16,430 bases of DNA. It comes from JBBPXY01 sp038200435 (GTDB taxonomy: Bacteria; Actinomycetota; Thermoleophilia; Solirubrobacterales; Solirubrobacteraceae). Shown in pieces: positions 1 through 7,948 of the stretch. The notes beneath the pieces are model-generated. The model saw only the letters and a list, made by a program, of their open reading frames with translations, was not told the DNA's origin and did no database searches. The DNA lies in contig JBBPXY010000023.1 in NCBI GenBank assembly GCA_038200435.1, positions 1-16,430 of the forward strand. The letters are read 5' to 3'. The position numbers were made by a program, and so were the translations under genes. Positions within the stretch are counted from its first letter, which is position 1. Every line of letters starts with the position of its first letter.

Positions 1-991
1 AGATCGCCTCGGACACCGTCAGCCCGAAGCCCTCACGGGTCGACTTCTGGATGACGACGTCGGCCTGGGACTGGAACGCGTTGACCTCGATCGCGCCGAC
101 GTTGTTGAAGTTGTTGAGGATGTGGATGTCGGGGTCACCGGCGGCGTGGGCGACCGTGCGGTTGAAGTAGTCCCAGCCCTCGGGGTCGTCGGAGGCCATC
201 GACCCGACGAGCGCGAGCTGCACCTCAGGGCGCTTCTCCTTCACGATGCGGTAGGCGTCGATCACGCCCAGCGGGTCCTTCCACGGATCGAAGCGCGACA
301 CTTGGCAGAGCAGCGGCCGGTCGACGTCGATGCCGAACTGCTGGCAGACGTAAGTGGCGTCGTCGGGCGAGAAGGCCATGTTCTTCGGCGTGAGCGGGTC
401 GATCGCCGGCGGGATGAGGTTGACGGTGCCCTCGAGGCCCGCGGGGGCGTACTGCGCCATGTGGAAGAGCGTCGCCGGGTACTTCGAGATGTGGGGCAGC
501 AGGCGCTCGATCGTCGCCGGGTTCGGAGTGGAGAGATCGATGTGGCAGCGCCACACCCACGAGCGTGCCTTCTCCGGCACGAGCCCGAACATCGCGGCAG
601 GCTGCGGATCGTGGACGATGATGACGTCCCACCCTTCGACCAGCTCGCGGGCGTTCATCTCGTTGTAGCGGTACCAGGTGTCCCACTGCTCTTCGGTGAG
701 GTCATCGGGAGCGCCCTGAAGAGCGTTGTGCATGAGCTTGGTCGCGTTGTAGAACTCCTCGCGGCCGTAGATCACGTGCCACTCCGCGTCGAGGCCGACG
801 TCGCGCATCAGCGGCACGAGCGTGTAGAGGATCTCCGAGACGCCGCCTCCGAAGGCGGTGGCCGAGACGTGCAGGATTCGGCGGCCCTTCAGCACCTCCA
901 TCCTTTCCCGGATGTCGGCGACGAGCTCGCGTCCCACGATGTGGGTGTAATCGCTGAGGTTCTTGGTGCCGACGAGGACGGGCTGGAGCAT
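1..991 (-). CDS. TreT-like GT4 glycosyltransferase (trehalose synthase type), 3' end missing
   Basis: About 330 codons are visible from ATG 991; the gene runs off the left edge. The start (MLQPVLVGTKNLSDY), then LHVSATAFGGGVSEIL (residues 40-55) and TKLMHNALQG (84-93), match the trehalose glycosyltransferring synthase (TreT)-type GT4 family, which joins an NDP-glucose to glucose to make trehalose. The C-terminal Rossmann half shows CQVSRFDPWKDP (229-240, with the Arg and Lys expected to contact the nucleotide-sugar phosphates) and the GT4 E-x7-E element in EGFGLTVSEA (320-329), just before the cut. A cytoplasmic enzyme is expected; there is no signal peptide. It lies 50 bases after the phosphatase-family gene on the same strand. 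No Shine-Dalgarno is seen, but TATGGT ends 8 bases before the ATG. Family membership is seen in the sequence; the exact acceptor (glucose or another sugar) is inferred. Confidence 0.85.
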   Translation of the reverse strand, partial: MLQPVLVGTKNLSDYTHIVGRELVADIRERMEVLKGRRILHVSATAFGGGVSEILYTLVPLMRDVGLDAEWHVIYGREEFYNATKLMHNALQGAPDDLTEEQWDTWYRYNEMNARELVEGWDVIIVHDPQPAAMFGLVPEKARSWVWRCHIDLSTPNPATIERLLPHISKYPATLFHMAQYAPAGLEGTVNLIPPAIDPLTPKNMAFSPDDATYVCQQFGIDVDRPLLCQVSRFDPWKDPLGVIDAYRIVKEKRPEVQLALVGSMASDDPEGWDYFNRTVAHAAGDPDIHILNNFNNVGAIEVNAFQSQADVVIQKSTREGFGLTVSEAI

Positions 992-999
992 GGGCGCGG

Positions 1000-1005
1000 A
1001 CCATA
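1000..1005 (-). promoter_or_regulatory. Putative -10 element for the glycosyltransferase
   Basis: TATGGT on the minus strand, followed by 8 bases and then ATG 991. It matches TATAAT at 4 of 6 bases. No Shine-Dalgarno lies in the gap, so the transcript would be leaderless if transcription starts near the A of ATG. This would let the gene be expressed apart from the upstream operon. No clear -35 is seen. One of several similar arrangements in the window. Confidence 0.35.
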
Positions 1006-1023
1006 GCCGCGGCTCCGGCCAGC

Positions 1024-1048
1024 GCGCCTTAGAACAGGTTCTTAGCGC
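1024..1048. other. Imperfect inverted repeat at the phosphatase/glycosyltransferase junction
   Basis: GCGC-C-TTAGAAC, AG, GTTCTTA-GCGC: two arms meeting at a 2-base centre, with one bulge and one mismatch. The right arm overlaps the TAA stop of the phosphatase-family gene. On the minus-strand transcript it would form a hairpin between the two genes. No T-tract follows, so it is a poor intrinsic terminator; it could be a processing site or a protein-binding dyad. Confidence 0.35.
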
Positions 1049-1980
1049 CTCTGAGCGATCAGCCGGGAGATGCCCGCATCGACCTCGCTCACGAGCTGGG
1101 CGTGTAGGCCAGGATTGCCGGCCGAGATCGAGCTCATCTGGAAGGCGTGGCCCGAGCCGAGCACCGGCCGGCCGGCCAGGGGCCTGCCCCAGCCGTCGCT
1201 CACCACCCCGCCCGCCTCCTCGACCAGCAGCGTCGGCGCCGCCAGGTCATACGGCGAGTTGTTGAGGATCGCTCCACCTCCGATGCGCTCGAACTCCTCG
1301 CGCAGGCCCGGGACCTCGTCGACCATGCGCGAGCCGCATTCAACCACGGCATCGAGCTGCCCGGTGACGATGCGCGTCATGCCGAAGCACTGGGAGCCGA
1401 GCTCGAAGGTGCCGCCGCCGACTGAGGAGGCATCGATGAGGTCGCCCAGGAGCTCAACGGTCGGCCGTGCGGGCCGCCCGCGGAACCCGTAGGCCCAGAA
1501 CATGCGGCTGAGCCGATCGTTGGGGCTGGGCCGGACGGGGGCGTCGGTCTGCACCCCGCCTCCGCGGGTGGCTAAGAACGCGGCGCCGGTCTTGATCTCG
1601 GCTACGCACGCGACGTCCACGTCGGCCATGGTCGGTTCGCCGTCGCCGAAACGGGCCAGGGCAACGGCGACACACGCGGATTCGAGGCCCGCGAGCGCGG
1701 GCCGTGTTCCGTCGATCGGATCGACGATCAGCACGTACTCCGGATCGTTGCCGGCCGGCGGCAGCGTCAGGCCGCGGTCTTCCGAGTAGCGCGCCAGAGT
1801 GGGCGCTCGCCGCTCCACCCACTCCTCGAGCGCCGCCTCGGCGTCGGCGTCGATGGCAAAGGTCACGTCACCGCCCGCGGCGAGCGCGCCTGCGTCGTGC
1901 TCCCGCCCCGCGTAGGAGCCCAGAGCCGGAAGCACGCGCTCCCGCACGGCGAGCGTGAGCTCGAGGACGAGCTCACGCAC
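1042..1980 (-). CDS. Inositol monophosphatase-family phosphatase
   Basis: A 312-aa protein with the metal-dependent sugar-phosphatase signature: Glu67-Asp68 in RYSEDRG, DPIDGTR at 87-93 (two metal-binding Asp), and YDLAAPTLLVEEAGG at 245-258 (Asp245, in place of the usual WD). These motifs are spaced as in the IMPase/FBPase/SuhB/CysQ superfamily, though the protein is somewhat longer than a typical 260-270-aa IMPase. The start is GTG 1980, 20 bases after the protease stop, so it probably belongs to the same minus-strand operon. No signal peptide; cytoplasmic. Substrate could be inositol phosphate, a sugar phosphate or PAP; the sequence does not decide. The glycosyltransferase downstream makes a role in sugar or compatible-solute metabolism possible, which is inference. 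Confidence 0.85.
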   Translation of the reverse strand: MRELVLELTLAVRERVLPALGSYAGREHDAGALAAGGDVTFAIDADAEAALEEWVERRAPTLARYSEDRGLTLPPAGNDPEYVLIVDPIDGTRPALAGLESACVAVALARFGDGEPTMADVDVACVAEIKTGAAFLATRGGGVQTDAPVRPSPNDRLSRMFWAYGFRGRPARPTVELLGDLIDASSVGGGTFELGSQCFGMTRIVTGQLDAVVECGSRMVDEVPGLREEFERIGGGAILNNSPYDLAAPTLLVEEAGGVVSDGWGRPLAGRPVLGSGHAFQMSSISAGNPGLHAQLVSEVDAGISRLIAQRR

Positions 1981-2000
1981 GCCGCGTGACCCGGCCGCCG

Positions 2001-3203
2001 CTAGCGCTTCGGGGCGGTACTCGGACGGGTGCCGAGCTTCATCTTGACCTCGCGCTTCTTGCCATCGCGGTAGATCTCGAGCGTGGCCTCATCGCCGGGG
2101 CGCTTGGCCGCGACGAGGGTGCTGAGGTCCTCCTCGCGACGCAGGTCGTGCCCGTCGAACTTCGTGATGATGTCGCCGCCGGTGGCGTACGCGGTGACCT
2201 GGAAGCGCTCGCGCCCGTGCCCGCCCTTCAGGCCGGCGCGCTCCGCCGGCCCGCCGGGCGTGAGCGTCTGCAGCCAGGCGCCGTGGGTCACAGGGAGCTT
2301 GAAGTGCGTCGCGAGCTGCGGGTAGATCGGAGTGGATGAGACCCCGAGGTAGGCGTAGGTTGCCTTGCCGCTCGAGCGCAGCTGCTCCAGCGAGCGCTTG
2401 ACCCCGTCGATGGGGACGGAGAACCCGACACCCTCGCCGCCGCCGCCGGTGGACTGGATCTGCGAGTTGATGCCGATGACGCGACCCTGGGCGTCAACGA
2501 GCGGACCGCCCGAGTTGCCGTGGTTGATCGCGGCGTCGGTCTGGATGGCGCCCGAGATGGAGAAGTTCGTGAGGGAGTCGATCGAGCGGTTGATCGCCGA
2601 GATAACGCCGACCGAGAGCGACCCGCCCTCTCCGAACGGGCTGCCGATCGCCGCCACGGGGGAGCCGACCACCAAGCCGGTGCTCGACCCGAGCGGTAGC
2701 GCCTTGAGGTTCAAGTCCTTCGGGTCGATCTTGATAAGGCCGACGTCCTCGTTGGGGTCGGCTCCGACGATCTTCGCGGGCACTTGGTTTCCGTCGCCGA
2801 ACTTGACGTAGACCTCCTTCGCCCGCTGGGTGCTCGACCCCTTGCCGTTGGTGATGACGTGGGCGTTCGTGGCGATCTCGCCACTCTCGGAGATCACGAA
2901 GCCCGAGCCGAGGCCCTCCTGAGCGCCTCCGCCTCCGCCTCCACCTCCACCGCCGAGAAGGTCGCCGAGGCCACTGCCGGGAAAGATCGAGACCACGGTG
3001 ACGACGCTGCGCGCGTCGCGGTCGTAGATCGCCCCCGGTTCGAAGCCCGGACGCTCCGAGGCGATCTGCTGGACCGTCTCGACCGGCGCCGCACCCGGCT
3101 TGGACGTCGCGGCGCCCTTGTCGCCGCTCGGCGACGAGCCACAACCGGCGAGCGCCAGGGACACGAGGGTGAGCGGGGCGATGCGGCGAGTGAGGGCGGT
3201 CAT
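2001..3203 (-). CDS. HtrA/DegP-like trypsin-fold serine protease with PDZ domain, lipoprotein
   Basis: A 400-aa protein. The N-terminus ends in a lipobox (LALAGC, Cys21), so it should be lipid-anchored outside the membrane. The triad is visible: His115 in TNAHV, Asp153 in NEDVGLI, Ser231 in GNSGGPL. A PDZ domain fills roughly residues 285-390 (GGPAERAGLKGG, then GGDIITKFDG). Odd feature: a run of ten glycines (84-93) just before the protease core, encoded by GGA/GGC/GGT repeats. The ATG overlaps the kinase stop as ATGA, so translation is probably coupled. HtrA proteases degrade or refold misfolded envelope proteins. Together with the two genes upstream this mirrors mycobacterial mprA-mprB-pepD; that assignment of role is inferred from order, not proven orthology. 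Confidence 0.92.
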   Translation of the reverse strand: MTALTRRIAPLTLVSLALAGCGSSPSGDKGAATSKPGAAPVETVQQIASERPGFEPGAIYDRDARSVVTVVSIFPGSGLGDLLGGGGGGGGGGAQEGLGSGFVISESGEIATNAHVITNGKGSSTQRAKEVYVKFGDGNQVPAKIVGADPNEDVGLIKIDPKDLNLKALPLGSSTGLVVGSPVAAIGSPFGEGGSLSVGVISAINRSIDSLTNFSISGAIQTDAAINHGNSGGPLVDAQGRVIGINSQIQSTGGGGEGVGFSVPIDGVKRSLEQLRSSGKATYAYLGVSSTPIYPQLATHFKLPVTHGAWLQTLTPGGPAERAGLKGGHGRERFQVTAYATGGDIITKFDGHDLRREEDLSTLVAAKRPGDEATLEIYRDGKKREVKMKLGTRPSTAPKR

Positions 3204-4630
3204 ACCGGGAGCTCCAGGGTGAAGGTGGTGGACCCGGGCCGGGACTCGACCCCGAGCTTGCCGCGCATGCGCTCGGCCAGTTCGGACGCGATGGCCAGGC
3301 CGAGGCCCGAGCCCTGCGCGTCGTTGGACGTGTAGAAGGGTTCGAAGATCTGCGCCATGGCGCGGCGGTCGATGCCGGCTCCGCGATCACGTACCGCGAG
3401 CCGTACCACGCCGTTTTCCTGCGCGGCGGTAACGACCAGGTCGGTGCCGGGCGGCGTGTGGGTGAGGGCGTTGTCGATGAGGATGCGCATGATCTGGGCT
3501 ACGCGTACAGGATCGCAAAGAACTTCCATCTGCCTGCTGGTTAGCCGGAGCTGGAGGTGGGAGTCGTGCGTGACCAGGGCCGGCTCGAACTCGGCGGTCA
3601 CCTCCCGGGTCAGCTGGCCGACGTCGACGGGCTCGGGCCTCAGGTCCAGCGATCCGGCCTCGAGCTTCGAGAGGTCGAGCAGGTTCACGGCGAGCTTGCG
3701 CAGCCTGTCGACCTGCTCGCGCACCTGGCCCGTGAAGCGCCGCCGGGTGTCCTCGTCGAGCTCCTCGTCCTCGAGCAGCTCGAGGAAGCCTCCGAGCGAG
3801 AAGATCGGGGTGCGCAGCTCGTGCGAGGCGGTGGCTATGAACTGCTTGCGCGCGGTGTCGAGCTCGGCGAGCTGGCTCTGCATCGCGTTGAAGGCGGCCG
3901 CGAGCTGACCGAGCTCGTCGCCCGAGTCGACCGGGACCGGCGGGGGGAAGTCGCCGGCGGCGACGCGCTGCGCGGCCTGCTCGAGGCGTTTGATGCGGCG
4001 CGAGAGCCGCCGCGCCACTCCGTAGCCGGCCAACAGGGCCAGCAGCAGGGCCAGCGCGCCCGCCACGAGGATCTGGCGCCGCACGACGCCGACGTTGCGT
4101 TGGACGTCCGAGAGCGGCGCGGAGTAGACGGCAACGGCGACGACGCGCCCCTCGCGGTCGCGCAGCGGCAGGGCCGCCTCGCCGATCCGTCCACGCTCGC
4201 TGGGCTCGGTGCCCGTGACCACGGTCCCGGCGCGCGCGGCGCGCGAAGCGACCCCGAGAGTGAATCGGCGGCGGTTACCGGCGGCGCTCGAATCGGTTTC
4301 GACACCCAGCTGCGGCACTCCGGCGGCCAGCGAGACGCGCACGAGCGTCACGCGCGAGGACGACGCATCGGCGGCCATGCGCACGCGCTGCGCCACCTCG
4401 GTCGCGGGGACGCTCGAACCGATCGTGCGGGCGATGGGTCCCGAGTAGGTGGCCGCCGCTGTGCGCAACCCGCTCAGCTTCTCCTCCTGGAGCCGCGACT
4501 GGAGCTGGGGCACGAGGTAGAGGTAGACCGCTGCGATCGCGGCGAGTGCGACGGCGCCGAAGAGCAGCGTCAGGCGGTTGCGCAGCGAGCGCCCGGCCCG
4601 CCCGGCGAGGCGCCTCGTCACCGAGGCCAC
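3200..4630 (-). CDS. Sensor histidine kinase (MprB-like context)
   Basis: A 476-aa membrane kinase. Domain order: transmembrane helix about 20-40, extracytoplasmic sensor about 41-185, second helix about 186-206, HAMP about 207-260, HisKA with phospho-acceptor His270 in ATASHELRTP, and HATPase_c with N box (Asn387 in LIDNALTH), G1 (DRGAGI, 415-420) and G2 (GSGLGLAIA, 440-448). All catalytic motifs are intact. It starts at GTG 4630, three bases after the response-regulator stop, and its TGA overlaps the protease ATG, so the three genes form one unit. It should sense an envelope signal and phosphorylate the adjacent regulator. The signal is unknown; the HtrA partner suggests misfolded protein or envelope damage. 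Confidence 0.95.
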   Translation of the reverse strand: MASVTRRLAGRAGRSLRNRLTLLFGAVALAAIAAVYLYLVPQLQSRLQEEKLSGLRTAAATYSGPIARTIGSSVPATEVAQRVRMAADASSSRVTLVRVSLAAGVPQLGVETDSSAAGNRRRFTLGVASRAARAGTVVTGTEPSERGRIGEAALPLRDREGRVVAVAVYSAPLSDVQRNVGVVRRQILVAGALALLLALLAGYGVARRLSRRIKRLEQAAQRVAAGDFPPPVPVDSGDELGQLAAAFNAMQSQLAELDTARKQFIATASHELRTPIFSLGGFLELLEDEELDEDTRRRFTGQVREQVDRLRKLAVNLLDLSKLEAGSLDLRPEPVDVGQLTREVTAEFEPALVTHDSHLQLRLTSRQMEVLCDPVRVAQIMRILIDNALTHTPPGTDLVVTAAQENGVVRLAVRDRGAGIDRRAMAQIFEPFYTSNDAQGSGLGLAIASELAERMRGKLGVESRPGSTTFTLELPV

Positions 4631-4633
4631 GCG

Positions 4634-5347
4634 CTAGCTTCCGTCGTCGCGGAAGTTGTAGCCCACGCCGCGTACCGTGAAGATGTACTCGGGCTCCTTC
4701 GCGTCGCGCTCGATCTTCTCGCGGATGTGGCGGATGTGGACGTCGATCGTGCGCGGGTCGCGATAAGCGGAGTCGCCCCATATGCGCATCAGCAGCATGT
4801 CGCGCGTGAAGACCCGTCCCGGGCTGTTGATGAGCGCGCACAGGATCTCGAACTCGACGAACGTGGTCGTCACGGACTCGCCTCGCACCCACACCTGGCG
4901 CTTGGCGGGATCCATGCGCAGGTCGCGCACGGTGGTCTCACCGGTGGTGCCGTCCTCCACCTCGGCCTTGCTCATCTCCGCCCGGCGCAGCGCAGCCTTC
5001 ACGCGCGAGGAGAACTCCCGCATCGAGAACGGCTTGGTGATGTAGTCGTCGGCCCCGATCTCAAGGCCGAGCACCTTGTCGATCTCGTCGGTGCGCGCCG
5101 TGAGCATGATGATCGGCACCGAGGAGTGCGCACGCAGCCGCTTGCACACCTCGAGACCGTCGAGCTTGGGCATCGTCAGGTCGAGCACGACCAGGTCGCA
5201 ATCCTGCTCGTCGAACCGCGCGAGCGCCTGCTCGCCGTCGGTGGCCTGCACTACGTCGTAGCCGTCCTTGCGCAGGGGATATGACAACAGAGTCTGGATC
5301 GCCTGCTCGTCGTCGACGAGCAGGATGCGCGGCGGTCGGTCGGCCAT
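4634..5347 (-). CDS. OmpR/PhoB-family response regulator
   Basis: A receiver domain (about 1-120) is followed by a winged-helix DNA-binding domain (about 140-235, ending in TVRGVGYNF). Key residues with the start at 5347: acidic pair Asp12-Asp13 in LLVDDE, phospho-acceptor Asp56 in VLDLTMP, Thr/Ala of LTAR and Lys in TKPF. An earlier in-frame ATG at 5359 would add four residues. I prefer 5347 because GGAGAGG lies just upstream of it, and because a putative -10 (TAACCT, 5363-5368) sits only two bases before 5359. First gene of the minus-strand signalling operon, three bases from the kinase GTG. It is expected to be phosphorylated by that kinase and to control envelope genes, possibly its own operon. 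Confidence 0.95.
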   Translation of the reverse strand: MADRPPRILLVDDEQAIQTLLSYPLRKDGYDVVQATDGEQALARFDEQDCDLVVLDLTMPKLDGLEVCKRLRAHSSVPIIMLTARTDEIDKVLGLEIGADDYITKPFSMREFSSRVKAALRRAEMSKAEVEDGTTGETTVRDLRMDPAKRQVWVRGESVTTTFVEFEILCALINSPGRVFTRDMLLMRIWGDSAYRDPRTIDVHIRHIREKIERDAKEPEYIFTVRGVGYNFRDDGS

Positions 5348-5408
5348 CTCCCTCTCCATACAGGTTACGCCCCATGACGGGTCCGGTGCGCGAGTACCCT
5401 CACGCGCG
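5348..5408. promoter_or_regulatory. Divergent promoter region, response regulator / M28-like gene
   Basis: This 61-base gap separates two divergent genes. On the minus strand TAACCT (5363-5368) is a possible -10 leaving a short leader that carries the GGAGAGG ribosome site. On the plus strand TACCCT (5395-5400) stands 8 bases before ATG 5409, a leaderless-type layout. Neither has a clear -35 box. The assignment rests on short matches only. Confidence 0.35.
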
Positions 5409-7172
5409 ATGCTCGATCCGCGGATCTACCGCGCCGGCTTCGTCCCCCTGCTGTTCGCGTTGGTCGTGGTCGCCTTCTCCCTGCGCGAGGAGCCGAAGCC
5501 CATCGGCTCCTCCCTGTCGGCGCAGGCCTTCGACGGCGCTTCTGCCTCCGCGACGCTGCGCTCGCTCCAGGCCGACCCCGCCCTGCGTGACCGCCCCCCG
5601 GCCGGCCCGGGTGACGACGCGCTCGCAGGCCGTGTGCGGGCGGCGTTGCGCTCGCGGCGGTTCCGCGTCTCGACCCGGCGCCTGAAGGCCGAGACCGCCG
5701 TGGGGACGCGCACCCTCACCGCGGTGGTCGGCTCGCGCACGGGCTTCTCCAACCGCCGCATCGTCGTGATCGCTCATCGCGATGCCGTGCGGGGCCCTGC
5801 AGGCGGACGCCTCTCGGCGACCGCGGCACTGCTCGAGCTCGCTCGCGTGCTCGGGGGCCGCACGCTGGGCCGCAACCTCGACCTCGTCTCGCTCTCGGGC
5901 TCGGATGGCGGTGCGGGCGCCGAGGCCTACGCCCGCTCCCTGCGCGGGCCGGTCGAGGCGGTGATCGTGATGGGTGACCCGGGAGGGGGCGGGACGGAAC
6001 GCCCTTGGGTCGTCCCGTTCTCGTCCGGTTCAGAGTTCGCTCCCTTGCGCCTGCGCGCCACGGTCGAGACCGCGGTGCGCGCCGAGACAGGCGAGTCTCC
6101 CGGCGGGATCTCGCCCGTGCGGCAATGGTTTCGCCTCGCGTTCCCCCTCACCCTCGGCGCCCAAGGCCCGTTCCTGGCGCGCGGGATTCCCGCCGTGCAG
6201 GTCGGCCCTGGCGGCGAACGCGGGGGCGGCCCCGAGCAGGCGGTGAGAGCGCCCCGCCTCGAGTCGTTCGGCCGCGCCGTGCTGCGCACGGTGACCGCGC
6301 TCGACGGAGGCCCCACAGTCGGTCGCCCGGCGCGGTACGTCGTCCTTGCCCACAAAGTGCTCCCCGAGTGGGCGGTGCGGCTGCTCGTGGGCGCCCTGAT
6401 CCTGCCCGTCCTGCTGGCCGGGATCGACGGCTTCGCGCGTGTGCGCCGGCGGCGAGAACCGGTGGGCATGTGGATGCGGTGGGTGTTGGCCGGGACGCTT
6501 CCGTTCGTCATCGCCCTGCTCGGCCTCTACGCGCTGCGAGCGGTGGGGCTGCTCGCAGCGGCCCCACCGGAGCCGGTGGCGGCAGCGGTGATCCCGACGG
6601 GCTCCGCCGCCTGGCTCGTGACCGGGGCTCTCGCGGCCATTGTCGCCCTGGGCTGGCTCGGCCTGCGCCCTCTCGCGCTGCGGGGGCTGACCGTGAAGGG
6701 CGACCCCTCCTCGCCGGGAGCCGCGAGTGCGCTGATTCTGGTCCTGTGCGCGATTGCCGTCGTGGCGTGGGGGCTCAATCCGTACGCTGCCGCGCTGCTG
6801 GTACCTGCGCTGCATCTCTGGTCGCTCGCGGTCGCGCCGGAGCCTCGCCTGCGCACTGTTGTCCGGGCAGTCCTGGTCCTTCTCGGCCTGCTGCCGCCGC
6901 TGGCGCTCGCCATCTCCTACGGCGCGCAGTTCGGGCTGAATCCGCTCCAGGAGATCTGGTCAGGGACGCTGCTCGTGGCCGGCGGAGGAGTTCCGGTTCT
7001 CGCCGCGCTCGCCTGGTGCGCGGTGCTCGGCGCCGCGGGAGGCGTCGCTGCCTCCGTCGTGCGCGGAGCGCGGGGACGCGAATCGGGGGCGGAGTCCGTC
7101 ACGGTGCGAGGCCCCGGCTCCTACGCCGGTCCCGGATCGCTTGGGGGCACCGAATCCGCGCTGCGCCGCTAG
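5409..7172 (+). CDS. M28-peptidase-like membrane protein with degenerate metal site
   Basis: 587 aa from ATG 5409. The frame is open upstream, but 5409 gives an N-terminal hydrophobic anchor (about 10-25) and avoids running through the response-regulator start. Residues about 115-300 resemble the M28 (aminopeptidase Y/S) fold: IVVIAHRDA (118-126), ATAALLELARVLGG (137-150), and GIPAVQV (259-265), equivalent to the family's GiPaiql stretch. The usual metal ligands after the first His-x-Asp look lost: the GADDN-type segment reads GGRLSATA (132-139) and the EE-type segment reads SGSDGGAGAEAY (163-174). After about residue 320 the protein has many hydrophobic segments, probably seven or more helices. 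It may be a non-catalytic binding or scaffold protein, or an exopeptidase with altered ligands. A sortase follows 47 bases downstream on the same strand. Confidence 0.7.
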   Translation: MLDPRIYRAGFVPLLFALVVVAFSLREEPKPIGSSLSAQAFDGASASATLRSLQADPALRDRPPAGPGDDALAGRVRAALRSRRFRVSTRRLKAETAVGTRTLTAVVGSRTGFSNRRIVVIAHRDAVRGPAGGRLSATAALLELARVLGGRTLGRNLDLVSLSGSDGGAGAEAYARSLRGPVEAVIVMGDPGGGGTERPWVVPFSSGSEFAPLRLRATVETAVRAETGESPGGISPVRQWFRLAFPLTLGAQGPFLARGIPAVQVGPGGERGGGPEQAVRAPRLESFGRAVLRTVTALDGGPTVGRPARYVVLAHKVLPEWAVRLLVGALILPVLLAGIDGFARVRRRREPVGMWMRWVLAGTLPFVIALLGLYALRAVGLLAAAPPEPVAAAVIPTGSAAWLVTGALAAIVALGWLGLRPLALRGLTVKGDPSSPGAASALILVLCAIAVVAWGLNPYAAALLVPALHLWSLAVAPEPRLRTVVRAVLVLLGLLPPLALAISYGAQFGLNPLQEIWSGTLLVAGGGVPVLAALAWCAVLGAAGGVAASVVRGARGRESGAESVTVRGPGSYAGPGSLGGTESALRR

Positions 7173-7178
7173 GAGCCT

Positions 7179-7196
7179 GAGCGCGTCCTCGCGCTT
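7179..7196 (+). other. GC-rich stem-loop between M28-like gene and sortase
   Basis: AGCGCG (7180-7185), loop TCCT, CGCGCT (7190-7195), extended by one G-T pair. It follows the M28-like stop by a few bases. No T-run follows, so full termination is doubtful; it may partly separate expression of the two genes or stabilise the upstream mRNA end. Confidence 0.4.
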
Positions 7197-7207
7197 CACC
7201 CCGCTGC

Positions 7208-7213
7208 CATACT
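7208..7213 (+). promoter_or_regulatory. Putative -10 element for the sortase
   Basis: CATACT is six bases before ATG 7220 and matches TATAAT at four positions. No Shine-Dalgarno lies between it and the start, so a leaderless transcript is possible. Weak evidence on its own; it fits a pattern seen at several genes in this window. Confidence 0.3.
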
Positions 7214-7219
7214 GGCGCC

Positions 7220-7903
7220 ATGCGGGGGTTTCTGCGCGACCTTGGATTTGTCTTCGTCGTCGCGGGCTGTGTGTTCCTGCTCGATGCCGGCCTGACGGTG
7301 GTCTGGCAGGACCCGTTCTCCGCACTGCTGGCCAGGCTGAACCAGGACGACCTAAATGGTGGCCTCAACAAGCTGCAGGCCGGCCTCCTCACGCCCGTGC
7401 AGGACAAGGCGTTGCGCAGCGAAGGATCCGCCGAGCGCCGCGTCCGCTTCCTTGCGCGCGCCCAGCATCGCGGCGTACGCGACGGGCAGGCGATCGGCCG
7501 CATCCGCATCCCCCGTATCGACGCCAAGTACGCGGTGGTGGAGGGCACGAACACGGCCGACTTGCGCAAGGGCCCCGGCCACTATCCCTCGACGACGGTG
7601 CCGGGGTTGCCGGGGACCGTGGCGATCGCGGGGCACCGCACCACCTACCTGGCGCCCTTCCGCGACGTGAACAAGCTGAAGCGAGGCGATCCGGTGGTGC
7701 TCGACATGCCCTACGCCCGCTTCACCTACGCGGTGCAGCAGGTCAAGATCGTCTCACCGGACGACGTAGGCGTCACTCGGTCGGTCGGCTACGACCGCCT
7801 CGTCCTCACCGCCTGCCACCCGCTCTACAGCGCGGCTCAGCGCATCGTCATCTTCGCGCGGCTGCGACGCACCGAGCCGAAGGGGCTGGCACTGCGGTCG
7901 TAG
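7220..7903 (+). CDS. Sortase (class E-like)
   Basis: A 227-aa protein with an N-terminal signal anchor (about 8-28) and a C-terminal sortase domain (about 90-215). The catalytic trio is visible: His139 in AIAGHRTTY, Cys199 in LTACHPLY and Arg208 in AQRIVIFARL. Sortases of this type cut a C-terminal sorting signal and attach surface proteins to the cell wall; class E is typical of high-GC actinobacteria and favours LAxTG-like signals. ATG 7220 has a hydrophobic anchor right after it. No substrate with a sorting signal was found in this window, so its clients lie elsewhere. The M28-like membrane protein upstream may share its envelope role. Class assignment is by general resemblance; sortase identity is firm. 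Confidence 0.9.
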   Translation: MRGFLRDLGFVFVVAGCVFLLDAGLTVVWQDPFSALLARLNQDDLNGGLNKLQAGLLTPVQDKALRSEGSAERRVRFLARAQHRGVRDGQAIGRIRIPRIDAKYAVVEGTNTADLRKGPGHYPSTTVPGLPGTVAIAGHRTTYLAPFRDVNKLKRGDPVVLDMPYARFTYAVQQVKIVSPDDVGVTRSVGYDRLVLTACHPLYSAAQRIVIFARLRRTEPKGLALRS

Positions 7904-7948
7904 GGCCCGGTTATGACTGCAGCTCGGAGCCTGGCTGTACATCGGTCT

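Noticed and set aside
122..1006. A 294-codon plus-strand open frame
   Set aside because: Antisense shadow of the TreT-like glycosyltransferase, whose conserved motifs are continuous on the minus strand.
3557..5284. A 575-codon plus-strand open frame
   Set aside because: It lies opposite the histidine kinase and response regulator, which have complete catalytic motifs. Its Arg/Gly/His-rich translation is the usual shadow of GC-rich coding DNA.
7220..7903. A local sortase substrate cluster
   Set aside because: No protein in the window has a C-terminal LPxTG or LAxTG signal followed by a helix and basic tail. The penicillin-binding protein and transpeptidase tails do not fit.
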